Positions 1 to 11,900 of a DNA stretch of 64,000 nt are shown one piece after another; the first letter of the stretch is position 1, and every line of letters begins with the position of its first letter. The notes beneath the pieces are model-generated. The model did no database searches, was not told where the DNA came from, and worked only from the letters and a program-made list of their open reading frames with translations. Position numbers and translations under genes: made by a program. This stretch comes from Nannochloropsis oceanica (Eukaryota; Sar; Eustigmatophyceae; Eustigmatales; Monodopsidaceae), in the NCBI GenBank assembly GCA_004519485.1, contig CP038134.1, positions 1,214,674-1,278,673 on the forward strand, written 5' to 3'.

Positions 1-2427
1 GAGAGCCACACGACCCGGACCCCGCGTGCTCACCAAGGCGTGCTCAAGCGCCTTAACGACCTCGGGCGATACCGCCCTTTTCCCCTCTTCCTGCCACTCC
101 ACCCCGTCTTTCTCTCCTTCCTCCGCCTCCGAATCGCTGTCACTCTCACTGCTACCACTGGTGGTATTCTCACTCTTCCTTCTCTTACCCTCCCCGCCAA
201 CCAGCATCAGCCAGTCCAAATAGACCCACCAACACCCAGCCACCGCTATTCTCCGCGCCTCCCCTTCCTCCTCCTCGCTCCCTCTTCCCTCCCCCAGTTC
301 GTCGATCCCTGCTGTAGGGCCCAATGCCTGTCGGGCTTTGGTGAACACGTCGCCCACCCTCCCCCCTTCTCCCCATGCCTCGGCCCGCAGCCTCGCCTCC
401 CAAAGGCGGGCATGCAAAGGGTGCGCCTTTACGGCCTTGTCCAAAACACGTCGAGCTTCCTGCACGTTCCCTTCCTCCTTCCCATCCTCCTCAACGTGGT
501 GTGCCAGCGGAGATGAAAGCACCGAAGGGGCCACCCACAGCGAGGCCCATATCAAGTACATTCCTGGCTCGAGGGTAAGGCCGCCTGCCACCTCTCCCTC
601 CCTTCCTCCCTCCCCGCTCAACGCTACCTCCCTCCGGGCAAACGCGGCGCGAAGGACAGAGCCAGGGGCGTGCAACAGCTCCAGCAGTCCACGCAAATAA
701 TACTGCCATATCTTGTTCAATAGGTCGTACCTCTTCCCTTTTTTGTCCTCCTCCGCTTTTCGGTCCAGGTCGGCAGCGGCAGCCAGTGTTGTGTCCAGCA
801 CGGCCATGCACTCACGGGCCCCGCCCTCAAGGCCCTCCCGCCAGCCCGTCACCGCCTTCTCGTCGTCAACCCAAGTCGCTGTCAAGCTTGATGAATACCG
901 CCGCTTCTTGCTGCTGCTGCTGCTGTTGCGCCGCACATTCGTCTTCCTTTTGTTCGTTGTCGCCCTCACTTCCACCTCCCCTCCCACCTGCCCTCCACGC
1001 CTAGTAAGGGCATGCTTCGCGCGGGCCCAGGCCGCCTCCGCCACCCCGAATGCCTCCTCAATACCTCCCAAAATCTCTTGCACTAAATCTTCAAAGGCCC
1101 CCTCGCTCCTTTCCTCCCTCCCCCCCTCCCCCTCTGTCTCACTCTGTTGCTGTTGTCCCCCCAGCTCTTCAAGGGTCTCAACGAAAGCAAGTCGCATATC
1201 CAAGTCCCGTGGCCGGGCTTTGATGGCCGACAAGTACACCATCCGAGGAACCGCTCCCGCTAACACAGCCCTTACACTTCGAGCGCGTGGGTCATCTTCG
1301 TTCCCTTTTTCCTCCTTCGCTTCCTCCTCAGTGTCATCGTCCTCACCCTCCAAGCGTGGGACATGGATCCCTTCGCTCTCTTCCTCTCCTTCCCCCCCCC
1401 CCTCTCCCTGCTCCTTCTTCGTACCCTCCTCTATGCCCAATGCAACCCGCCTCCCTCTCAATTTATTGACGTAAAGTACCTCCAGCTTGAAGTACTGGGT
1501 CCACAGCAAGGCCGATTCCTGCCCGTTCAGCCGCAACCCGCGCTGCATCAAGACACGCGCGGCGGGCGGGGAGGAATGCTCAAAAAATTCAAAGGAGGCA
1601 GCACGTATCCAGAGTCCCGCCGTACGGGGGAAGAGTTGGAGTGCTCGAGCGAGGGCGCGGGAGTGGGCTTTGTGGGAGGAGGTGGAGCAGCAATAATCCA
1701 GGTATTGGAGCCAGAGCTCCAGGTCGCCTTGGAACTTGCGCAGGGCTCGTTCAAATATGAAGTGGACTAACTGCTTTCCGGCGTGGTCGCTGACAGTGCT
1801 CTTGCTCAAGCCGGCCTTATTCTTGCGCAGGCGCCGGAGTTCTTCGAGATTGAGCTCGTGGGTGATGTAACGCAAAAAATCGCTTTTGCGGGCCGTGCGG
1901 CGACGCAGCAGGAACTCAAAGTCCCGCCGTTTGGCAGCAATGGCACGGACTTCCTCCTGTATAATTGGAAATAAAGAAGAAATTTAGTGGGATTGGATGG
2001 AATGTATAAATTGGTGAGAGGTAGTTGTTGTGAGGCATGAGGGGGCGTGGGGGGTAGCGGGGCTGAATGGAGTGGAGGGGGGCGCAGATAGAAGATGGTG
2101 GTGAAAGTTGCTCGGCGGAGCAAATACAAGGGCAGATAGCCGCCGTTCAAGATAGTAGCCTCTTTTCTCTTATGCCGAGGGCTCAGTGGTTGACAGGCAA
2201 GGCTTTGATATGAGAAGGAAGCAAAGTATCTGCGCGGATTTCTTAGAGAGCGTGGGGAGGTAAGAACGCAACCACTCATCACGCAAGAATCAACCAATTA
2301 ATCAATCAATCAGTCAGTGAATCAATCGTATCCACAAAAAACTTACCGCAGTGAAAAGACCCCGAACCTGCAAGTCTTCCAGGGCCGGGAGCATGCGGTC
2401 CAATGCTTGGTAGACGGCATCAGCCAT
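1..2427 (-). CDS. UTP6: UTP6, U3 snoRNP-associated protein (partial, 5' two exons)
   Basis: This is a component of the small-subunit processome (U3 snoRNP), which acts in the nucleolus on early 18S pre-rRNA cleavage. Exon 1 is 2347-2427 (27 codons, ATG at 2427, donor GTAAGT). Exon 2 starts at 1956 after a 390 bp intron and stays open to base 1, so the 3' end lies outside the window. The N-terminus reads MADAVYQALDRMLPALEDLQ, then RGLFTA, and continues in exon 2 with an arginine-rich RRRTARKSDFLRYITHELNL segment. That pattern is diagnostic of UTP6 and leads into HAT (half-a-TPR) helices such as WLQYLDYCC and WIRAASFEFFE. More than 670 residues are already visible, longer than the roughly 600 usual for the family. 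The extra length is acidic, low-complexity inserts between HAT repeats. The gene is transcribed divergently from NAXD. Confidence 0.92.
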
Positions 2428-2787
2428 GGTGTTGCTGGCTTACGCTTAACTAGATTAGGGATGAGGGGGATGCTTGGCCTAAGCTTGACTGTGATTTCGA
2501 TGGACTCCAAGCCTCCGTGGCCCGGACAGCACCGCGAGCCTGAATGACAAGCACTATATCAGTCGTGAATGTAATAGTGGCGTGTATTTACAAGAAAAGT
2601 GGGTGCATTATGCATGCATTGTTCGGAGCACAAGAGTATCACCAAACTAAGCCAAGCCAGGCACGACAATCATCATGGCTTGTTCTGTTCCACCTTGTGC
2701 CCTCTTCACACCTCGTCCCACATAGCAATCACAACACACCAAAAACAGAACGCACCCAGCCTGCAGCTTGTTACTTTTGCCCAGTCT
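2428..2787. promoter_or_regulatory. Divergent intergenic region UTP6/NAXD
   Basis: This 360 bp gap separates two start codons that point away from each other, so it should hold both promoters and 5' UTRs. I recognise no specific element in it. An upstream in-frame ATG for NAXD exists at 2599, but the sequence between 2599 and 2788 does not look like conserved protein. Confidence 0.5.
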
Positions 2788-4230
2788 ATGCCCGCCCCCC
2801 CCTCCTCCTGCCTTCCTCCTGCCTTTCTCCTCCAACAGCAGCACCATTATTATCACATTCGCCGCCAGCACCTCAAGCAGCGCGGCGGTGGCCCCTTGCG
2901 CCTTCTACCTTTGGCACTCACGGCCTTCACCACATTCTTCGGCTCCTCCTCCTTCAAGGCCAGCGGAAGTGCTGGTGGAACAACTGGTCAAGGCTTGTCT
3001 GCGGCTGCCATGCCTCTTGCTGCCGCTTCCTCGTCCTCGTCCTCGTCGGAGGCCACTATGTCCACGTGCCTCAACCACGCTACCGCCGCAGCCGACTTGG
3101 ACATGATCAAACGCCTGATCCCTCCATTAACAGACACGGCCCGTAAGGGACAAATGGGGAAGGTGGGTATCCTAGGAGGCTCACAAGACTTTACCGGTGC
3201 GCCCTTCTACGCGGGCATGGCCAGCCTCAAGTTGGGCGGCGACCTGTGCTATATCTTCACCGCAGACGAAGCCGCAGGCCCTATCAAGGGGTATAGTCCG
3301 GAGCTTATGGTGACGTCGGTCTACTCTGCCAAGGCCCTGGGGGTCGGAAGGAGGACCGGTGGTGCCACAGAGGAAGGAGGAGGAGGAAAAGGAAGCTCAG
3401 TCTTGCGGCTGTTCAACCGCACTGTCGGCAGAGGCAGAGAGGAGGAAGAGGAAGCTCTTGTGACCCGCTTTGTAGAGCAAGTGACGTCATTTTTCCCCAA
3501 GCTGCACGTGCTGGTGGTGGGGCCCGGGCTGGGTCGTGACCCTCTGGTAATGGAGGCGACGCACCGCATTTTGCTCGAAGCCAAACACCAGGCCTTGCCC
3601 GTCGTGATTGACGCCGACGGGCTCTGGCTCGTTGCGCACGCCCCCGACGTTTTGCACGACTATCCATCTGCAGGAGGAGGCGAAGGAGGCGAAGGAGGAG
3701 GAAAAGTAGGCGGGGTGGTGGTTACGCCCAATCTGATTGAGTTTGCCAGACTGCAGGCAGGGCTCGAGGGCGCCTCGATAGCTGATGCTGTCCCCTCGCG
3801 CAAGGCCCCGCAACCCAGGGACGTGATGAGGGTGGCTCAGGCATTGAGTGGAGAGAAGGGAAAGGTGACAGTGCTCTTGAAGGGAAAGGAGGACATCGTG
3901 GCGGACGGGCAGCGGTATTTGGTGGTGAGGGAGGAGGGATCCAAGCGGCGGTCAGGGGGGCTGGGGGATATTTTGGCGGGGAGCATGGGCGTGTTGATGC
4001 ATTGGTCAGCCTTGGTTTTGAAAGCACAAAGCGGTGGAGGGGAAGGGGAGGAAGGGGCTGGAGGAGGAGAGACGGCATCGTCGTCTTCGTGCGAGGCTAG
4101 ACGGCTCGAGGCGCGGGACACTGTGTTGTGGGCGTGTGGCACGGCCTCTTTCATTGCCCGGCGAGCGAGTCGGGAGGCGTTCAAGGAAAAGCGGCGGTCC
4201 ATGACGGCGCCGGATGCGATCGGTACGTGA
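2788..4230 (+). CDS. NAXD: ATP/ADP-dependent NAD(P)HX dehydratase
   Basis: This is a metabolite-repair enzyme (YjeF C-terminal/CARKD family). It dehydrates the S form of damaged NADHX and NADPHX back to NAD(P)H at the expense of ATP or ADP. The ribokinase-like fold is clear in the motifs GKVGILGGSQDFTGAPFYAG, VVGPGLGRD, VIDADGLWL, VVTPNLIEFARL and LLKGKEDIVADG, with the nucleotide/catalytic loop GGLGDILAGSMG. The reading frame gives 480 residues from the ATG at 2788. The first 100 or so are Ser/Ala-rich with basic residues and could be an organelle transit peptide. Gly/Glu-rich inserts interrupt the core near residues 190-215 and 290-300. The protein ends abruptly after DAIG at a sequence that is also a good donor (GTACGT), so a short extra 3' exon is possible. 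It is single-exon otherwise. Confidence 0.9.
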   Translation: MPAPPSSCLPPAFLLQQQHHYYHIRRQHLKQRGGGPLRLLPLALTAFTTFFGSSSFKASGSAGGTTGQGLSAAAMPLAAASSSSSSSEATMSTCLNHATAAADLDMIKRLIPPLTDTARKGQMGKVGILGGSQDFTGAPFYAGMASLKLGGDLCYIFTADEAAGPIKGYSPELMVTSVYSAKALGVGRRTGGATEEGGGGKGSSVLRLFNRTVGRGREEEEEALVTRFVEQVTSFFPKLHVLVVGPGLGRDPLVMEATHRILLEAKHQALPVVIDADGLWLVAHAPDVLHDYPSAGGGEGGEGGGKVGGVVVTPNLIEFARLQAGLEGASIADAVPSRKAPQPRDVMRVAQALSGEKGKVTVLLKGKEDIVADGQRYLVVREEGSKRRSGGLGDILAGSMGVLMHWSALVLKAQSGGGEGEEGAGGGETASSSSCEARRLEARDTVLWACGTASFIARRASREAFKEKRRSMTAPDAIGT

Positions 4231-5566
4231 TGTTACGAGGAGAAGATGGGGGAGAGAGGGAGAGGGAAGAGTACGCGAAGGATGGTGCAGGAATGAGAGG
4301 CAGGAGAGTGGTAATAGTAGTGTATGTCGTCGACAAATGAGGTTCTAGGATTTGAGCAGGAAGGTGGAAGTCGATTTAGAGAAAACAAGGGGCAAAGGGG
4401 GAAGCAGGAGGAAAATCAAACGGCGTCTTGTGCGAAGTTCTCACTGGTTACTTCAACCCCCCTTATACACGCACATTTTCACAGCACACCTGGGGCCAGT
4501 CCTGGAGGAGCTCAGTCCCACGACGCCTTGATCAAAAAGTCCCACGACGACTTGACCGAAAAGCGTCAGAGGAAAGGCATGAAAAAAGAAAAAAGAGCGG
4601 GTCAATAGAGACGATATAATGTCTCCTCGATAGAAACATGAGTGTGATTTGGTTGATGTTTGGATAAGTTTGAAGCGGCTTTGATTTACTTCAACAATCT
4701 TGGAGCACACAGACTTAATAGCCTTGCGATCTGCTTCCTGGACGGTAGCATCCTTTGGACTTTCGTCGCAGGGCTGCGGCTCGCGCGCCAGAGAAAACAT
4801 CATGTTGTGCAAGCAAGCCTCCTCGCTGGACAACCCATTAATTTTGGCCGATCCTGCTACTTTTTCCACCACTCAGCTTGTTCATCATGTTATATGCATT
4901 CATGTGTGCATTGGCACTAACACCTTTCAAATCGCTTCAAAAGCCTGACATTTGCCCCTGAATCGCACCGTGTCGATTTCGCAATTTAAACCCTCCGCGC
5001 AACGGCCCAGCGTCGGTTTCATCGTGACCTCCTGCTTACCGCAATCCACTTCTCTCCACCAAACCAAAGGCAAGGTTTGAAAGTTTAAACACGATTTCGA
5101 GGTACGCAGGACCATATCTTATCATGGCAAGATCGTAAAGCCTCCTGCCCTGGCACCAAGACATCCCACACTTTTTCTCCCAAGCCAAGCCAAGCTAAGA
5201 TCGCTTGTGGCGTTTTTCGTGTGCAATACCTCCTGTTTGTTCTTTGGTATTCTTCCAGCCTCAGCATCGTGTTCTTTGTTGTTGGCATGCCTATCCGGTC
5301 CATCAGTGAAAGCTTTTTACACACGACTTTCTGTCCGCATAAAAGATTAAACGAGTGTTTTTGGTTGCTTTGCTGCTTCATGCTCCTTGTCCCTCCTTCT
5401 ACTCCATGTCCACCGAACACGCACTCATACCCTTTCACGTCTACACCGCCTGCACACGGCACACCAAGACTCACGTCTCCAGCTTGAGCAGAAGCCATAA
5501 ACCTCTCGTCACCTTAGACAGCAGCCATCGGCCCACAGCCAGCCACCACACAACCTTTCGCAAATA
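4231..5566. other. Intergenic, NAXD 3' side and GH5 promoter
   Basis: This region of about 1.3 kb has no ORF with recognisable similarity on either strand. Its left part may hold a last NAXD exon: an acceptor near 4362 (after TTTGAGCAG) would add a few residues before a stop. The right part, with CT-rich and CACA-rich sequence just before 5567, is presumably the GH5 5' UTR and promoter. Confidence 0.4.
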
Positions 5567-6866
5567 ATGATGCTGCGTCGTCGCTCGCCCTTTGCAATTG
5601 CCACTACCACACTTCTAGCCCTCGCCGTCACCACTCTACTTCCCGCATCCGTCGCTGCAGACGAGACTGCGACCAGCATGAGCAGTGCCTATCGTCCTCG
5701 CCGCCTCCGCTCTGTCCCCTCCCGTCAGCTTCAGGATGCCGCCTCCTTGCCCAAGGTTGCGGACCTTTGTGTGGCCGAGCTCGACTGGACTTCGGAGGGT
5801 GGGGAGATCTTGGTCAATGGACAGCCCTTGCACGTCAAGGGCACTAGCTATTTTGGTTTTGAGACGCCCAATGAAGGTATGTTTGTCCTCAACTTAGTGT
5901 GCGTGTCCCGCCTTATTTTGGGTTCTCCATTTCTCTGTCGTCCACTCCTCCTCCCTCAACACTCTCCTAAATACTTTTGTTCCCCTCCCCGCCACTGAAA
6001 GTATTCTCATAAACAATGTTTTTTATCGTCTCATAGTTTAATCTGTCCTATCCTATTTATCGAACAACTGTACTCTCTCTCCCTCCTCTCAACCCCCCTC
6101 TCTCCCTCCCCCTCCTGCCCCCCCCTGCCCTTCAGTGCCCCATGGCCTGTGGTCCGTAACGCGCGATCAGATCTTCGGCTTCCTGCGAAACGAGAGCTTC
6201 AACGCGGTGCGGTTGCCCTTTTCCGCTGCCTTGGCCCTGACCCCCAACAAAAAGGTGAACGCTAATACCATCGAAACGGAGCTGCACAACCTGACGGCCA
6301 TCGAGCTGATTGGGAACATCATCGACAAGGCAGCCGAGTACGACATTCTTGTTATGCTTGATATGCACCGACTTAATGAGGACTTTATTCCCGAGCTCTG
6401 GTACGATGACAAGTACACGATGAAAGACGTGAAACAGGCCTGGGACAATCTCTTGACGGCCTTTGGGAACCGGTGGAACCTCTTTGCGATCGGTAAGTCG
6501 AAGAGGAAGGTAGGAGGGGAAGTACGAAGGAAGGTAGGAGGGGGTGGATCATCAGAAGTCCTTCGGAACTGTTGGTATCATTGTAAACCTTTGTAGTTTT
6601 ATCACTCCCTTGCACGGGCCGCCACTCATGCACTTTCTTCACACCTTTCTTTCCTCCCCTGCTGCAGACTTGAAGAATGAACCGCACGGCAAGGCCACCT
6701 GGGGCAGCGGCAACGACACTACGGACTGGAACACGGCAGCTGAGGTAAGGAGGGAACAAAAGGTGAAGGGGCAAGAGGCAATTGATTTCTATCCATGGCT
6801 AGCCTCAACACATGTGCGATTCACCCATATATTTTCCTTACTCCTTACATACCCACCCAACCCCAC

Positions 6867-6924
<58 letters not shown>

Positions 6925-7883
6925 CCCTCTCCCTCCCATCCACCTTTCTTCCTCTTAGGACCTGGCCAAGTACCTGTATGCTAAGCACCCCCAGTACAAG
7001 GGTCTGGTCTTTATCGAGGGTACGCAGCTGGCCACGGCCGAGCATCACAAGCTGGACACGAATAACAAGTGGTGGGGGGGAGACCTGGAGGGTGTGAAGG
7101 AGTTCCCGATCGACCTGGGCTCGGACGCCTTGAACAAGAAGGTCGTGTATTCTCCCCACGTGTACGGGCCTGACGCCTTTGTGCAGCCGTACTTCAGTGC
7201 CAAGAACTTCCCGAAGAACATGCCAGCGATTTGGAAGGACCAGTGGGCTTTTGTGGAGAAGGAGACGGACCGCGCGGTGGTGGTGGGGGAGTGGGGGGGG
7301 CATTACGAAAAGCAGGACAAGGTCTGGCAAGATGCTTTTGCCAAGTTTATCATGGATGAGTGCTTGGAGGACACTTTCTACTGGTGTTTGAATCCTAACA
7401 GGTATGGAAGGGTGAGAAGGGAGAGAGACGGGGAGGAACAAAGGAGGGTAAAGAAGGATGAGCTGGATGAGAAATTTTCCCCTACTCTCGCCTTTTCCCA
7501 CTGAACAGGGGTGAGGCTTTCACTCAAACCTTTCATTATCCCTTTCTCTCATGTCTGCGAGCAATCAACAACTCGCAGTTAGGCGCTAATTCTCACACAG
7601 TAATCGCCCACTTTCTTTTTTTCCTCTCCCCTGCCTTCCTCTTTCGGTCCCCTTTCTTCCTACTTCCTCAATCTGCCATAGCGGCGATACGGGCGGCCTC
7701 CTCGACTACGACTTCCTGACTCCCAAGGTGGAGAAGCTGGCCCTTCTTGCCAAGATCCAGCCTAATCCTACCTTTGTCAGCGCCAAGGCCCCAGGCCAGT
7801 ACTGCATCACCCCCGGCGCGTACGCAAACCCGAAGTGCGACAAGGGCCGTCGGCTCCAAGTCAAAGCCGCCACCACGGCCTAA
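5567..7883 (+). CDS. Secreted glycosyl hydrolase family 5 (cellulase-like)
   Basis: This is an extracellular or secretory-pathway retaining glycosidase of the GH5 TIM-barrel family. It probably acts on a beta-1,4-glucan or related wall polysaccharide. The exons are 5567-5876, 6136-6492, 6668-6744, 6959-7401 and 7682-7883. All junctions keep frame and give 462 residues. The N-terminus has a basic start followed by a hydrophobic stretch (ATTTLLALAVTTLLPASVAA), a good signal peptide. The barrel begins with GQPLHVKGTSYFGFE. The acid/base glutamate is in KNEPHG (about E227) and the nucleophile in VVVGEWGG (about E359). Further typical barrel segments are YDILVMLDMHRL and VVYSPHVYG. A cysteine-containing tail follows the barrel. 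The exact substrate cannot be told from sequence alone. Intron 3 carries a CT microsatellite. Confidence 0.9.
6876..6919 (+). repeat. (CT)n microsatellite in GH5 intron 3
   Basis: About 22 uninterrupted CT dinucleotides lie 40 bp upstream of the acceptor at 6958. They act as, or extend, the polypyrimidine tract of this intron. Confidence 0.95.
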
Positions 7884-8930
7884 GGAAAACAAAGAAAATC
7901 GAGGGGAGAAAGTTTAGATTTGGATAAAAATAGAGTACACTGCGACAGAGTTTAGACAAACCGGGTGTCTCTTTTTCAGTTTGATCAAGTGTGAAAGCTC
8001 CGGGCTTGTCACTTCCTTTTTTCTCCTTTTTGCGGGACGCAGAGAGATCCAGGAAAAGGGAGGGTGGACGACTGTTATAGACGATGGGTCGACTGGAGTC
8101 ACTTTCATGAGTATTATTTAAAATCTTCGTACGCGAATTTTTTCTTTTCCTATCAATCACACAGTGTCTGTGGTTTGTGGAGAAGTGTCCATACATTTAA
8201 CAAGTAAAGCGTAGATGATCACTGACCTCGCTGCGTGTGCGGAAAGCCAGACCTCAATTCTTCTTTGGGAGAAAATGGAGAACAGCAAAGATATTGAAGT
8301 AAACGCACATGGAGAGGTAACACACAAAAAAATATTGGATCATAGAAGGCACACAAAAAAGTACTTGGAGACGACGAAGGAGAAAAACAGATAACGGATA
8401 GGAAAGAAAATAAAAGTGCTGGTTGCTCTTCTTTTTTTTTGCTTTCAAGCCACAATAGCAGCCGCAGCAGCAGCAGCAACAGCAACAACAACAAAGACAG
8501 ATGATGAAGAAGAAAATCAATTCTTCGGAGGCGTGGAGATTCCATATACACATATGTCATATATACATATGAGCGTTCTTTTCTTTCATGAGTCTTTCTT
8601 TGGATTCCTTTTGGTCCTGCCAAATTTTCTCGCATGCATCGTCCTTTACCGTATACTCGCAGGCAGAGGGGCGGAGGAGCGGGAGGGAGGGAGGGTAGCT
8701 CTGGCCACTGAGGGCGTCCCTTCCTTCTTCCCCTGAGCATTTGCGCTCTTCATCTTTCCTCGGTTTCTCAACCAGATATAAATACACTACTAAATTGGTA
8801 AATGAATAAATAAATAAATTACATCTCGAACAATTGATTTCGTTCAGGCTTTTATCTTTGGCTTCATCGCTCAACACAAACAGACATACATACATTCATT
8901 CTTACTGTACTCTTCCTCTTTGTCCCCCTT
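7884..8930. other. Convergent 3' intergenic region
   Basis: This 1 kb gap lies between the GH5 stop and the stop of the large minus-strand gene, so it should contain only 3' UTRs and terminators. It is A/T-richer than its surroundings. It holds an (AAAT)n run near 8803-8818, a CAG/CAA-rich patch at 8459-8495 and a near-palindrome with two CATATG boxes at 8551-8571. I see no gene. Confidence 0.5.
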
Positions 8931-11900
8931 CTAATCATCCTCCTCCTCACTGTCCCCAGTGTCTCCTTCATTGTCTTCCTCATCCTCATCTTCGTCATCG
9001 TCATCCACCTCCTTTTTCCTCCTTCTCTTTCCTTCCCCCCGAGGTTGAGTCTCCTTCTGTATCGTTGCAAATCGTCTTTTTCCCTCGACTCCATTCTCCT
9101 TATCCTTATCCTCGTCCTCACCGTCTCCCTCCTCCAGAAACTGCTGCAAATGGCGGTGAGCGCATTGCACAGACCCATTCCGACGAGACAGCGTATCCGC
9201 TACCAGGGCCTGAAATGAGCACAGGAGCGAGGAGAAGACAGGGATGAAAAGGAAGAATAAAACATGAGGGGGTCGATAACTTTGGAAAACAGGGAAGATT
9301 AAGGGATTCTGTTTCTCAGACCCTTCCTCCCTCCCTTTCACCTTTCCCCATAGCCCCACTCACCGCATGGACGGCATCGAACGCCCGGACCGCCTTCCAT
9401 GACGACAAGAGCGCCGTTGTGGGCTTACCCCCGCCCTCCCTGGCTTCCTGGACCTGATCCATGCAGGCCCGGTAGAAGGTGGTCATCATTTGCCCGTATA
9501 ACGCCGCCAGGCGCTTGTCCTGTTCGATGGAAGGCGGCGGGTGGGATTAGATTAAGGAGGACAGAGAATATAGAAAAAGGTTACCACATGGCGTGTCATC
9601 GTCGTAGCCGATGACCTTCGGCGGCACCAACTCTTACTCATTCTTGTCTTGCTTTCCCTCTCTTTTTCAGCCAATTACACGTCTCACACTACCCTCCCTC
9701 CCTCCATCCCTCCTTCAGGACGCACCTTCCGCTGTCCCCGAATTAACCACGCACTGAATGCTGCACACATAGGCTCTGTGAACGCACCCGGGCTGGTTGT
9801 ACTGTTACCGGCCAACGAGAGCTGCCTCCCCATCTTCTTCCTCTTCTTCTTCATCGTCGTCTCCTTCCTCCCTTTTTCCAGCCACCGACGTTCCCCCTGC
9901 TTCTCTTCCTCCTCATCATCCTCCTCTTCCTCCTCCTCGTTGTTCTTGCCTCCCCCTACTCCCTCGTTGTGGTCCCCACGTCTCCGCTTTTTGTTGCCTC
10001 TGTTTCCGCCCTCGGCGCTGATTAGGCCTGTTGTGTCAGGCACATCGGGTGCAGAGGACGACCAGAGAGTGACCGACAAGAAAGTGAGAGAGGATATTAC
10101 AACCTCCCTCTTCTCTGAATTCGTGCTGCGCATGCGGCTCGCTTTTTATCACTTCTTCCCTCCCTCTCCCTACCTTCTTCCTTCAAGAAACCGCACAAAG
10201 CGTGAAATCCCAGCTGGGTGTTGGTGTGCCGCTGCTCCGATCCCAGAGCCGAGGAAAGGGGGGTTTCGTGCTTCCGAATGAAGGCGGCAACAGCGGGCCA
10301 GTCCTAGGGGGGCCAAAGGGGAGGAGCGAAGGAAGGAGGGAGGAAGGGAACAAGGGAGGGGAGAACAAGTGCATCATTTGATTAGAAAGGAAGGTTAGGA
10401 AGGAAGGGTAGAGTAATGAACGAGCCATTATCGCAGAGTACGACACCATGCCTCGTTCACTCCTCCCTGATTCCCCTCCCTCCTTCGCTCCCTCCTCTTC
10501 GCTCCCTCCCTCGCTCACTCCCTCCATACCTCAAACAAGGCCAAAGCCCTCCTCTTCTTGGAACCTTCATTCAATGCCAACACTTGTCGGAGGAGGGCGC
10601 ACACATGCGTCACGTAGCCGCGGCCTGCACATTAATAGGGTACAGAGGGAAGGGAAGAAGGAGGGATGGAGAGATTGTGGGGATGTACGCGACGGAGGAA
10701 AGGAAGGGGGGAGGAAGAGACAAGGAAAAAGGGCGAGTGAGAACAAAAGAGGGGGAGGGAGGGAAGAGATGGTTTACCGGTGAGGCTGGAGACCTCGCAG
10801 GTAACGCAGATATAGCTACGCAAGGTCTCGGCCATCCCATCTTTCAAAGTGGGGAGGGAGGCGAAAGGAACGGCGGGAGCCAGGGCAGCCGGGTGGGAGG
10901 CGGGAAGGGCAGCGGCGGCCCGTGACGGGTGTGGAAGGTTTCTGTGCGCATGCCGGGCTCGGATGTAGGAGGCTAGGTGGTCGAGGCCAATCCGGGTACC
11001 TTCGCGTCGGCGAGTGGAGGTGGAGGGGGGGAGGAAAGGGTGCAGAGAAGGGAATTAGTGTCCATGAAAAAATAAAGGGTGCGTGTGGTCGACATTGAAG
11101 TAGGGAGCACATCTCCCCGCTCGCTCCCTTCTTCTCTCTTTCCAGTCACATCTACCTCGCTCTTCCAGCTCGAGGGACTGTCGAATTGTGTCCTCGTACT
11201 TGGTCAAGAAGGCGGACACTATTGCCCATGAGACAAAGTGGAGATCATCTTTAAAGCTTGCTCTGGGAGGAGGGCGGGAGAGAAGGATGGGGAGTGGGTT
11301 GACGCGATTTCCAGTGAGCATCTGAGCAAGCCAAAATTATTTTTGCACTTTGCCCTCCCCCTTCCCTCGCTCCCTACCCTCTTCCTTCATCAACTGTATG
11401 CTTCAGATGTCTGTTGAGAAATCTACAGAGGAGACGGATGTGGTTGCCGGCCGTTGCAGGACTCACTCCTCGCTGCTCAACGATCCACCTCTGATTGATT
11501 AAGGGCGAGAGGGCGGGAGGATTGGAGGGAGGACGGGAGGGAAGAAGAGGAGGAAAAGAGTCAGTGAGGAATTGTTATGGGCATAAGTCGTCTCCTGAGC
11601 TGCCCCTCCTTTTGCTTCCCCCCTTTCGTAAGGCCCTTCCACCTTTCCTTCTTGCTGTTCACTGACCTTGAGTTTCTCCCGGTGCACTCGCTTGAGCCCC
11701 TCATTGAAGCCGATGGCTCTCGTGTACCACCCGGCTTCAGTGCAGGAGGAGGAGGAGGAGAAGGAGGTTGAAGAGGAGGAGGGTAGGACTATATTGGAGT
11801 GCGAGGGTGAAAGAACGCCAATGGAAAGTTTAGAATGAGCGGACTAAGGAGGATGGCAAGGAATGAAGGCAGGGAGGGAGGAAGAGGGCGGGGGGGGGGG

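Noticed and set aside
8254-8740. Hydrophobic minus-strand ORFs after the GH5 gene
   Set aside because: Cys/Leu runs come from CAG-type repeats in a convergent 3' region; no start context or family match.
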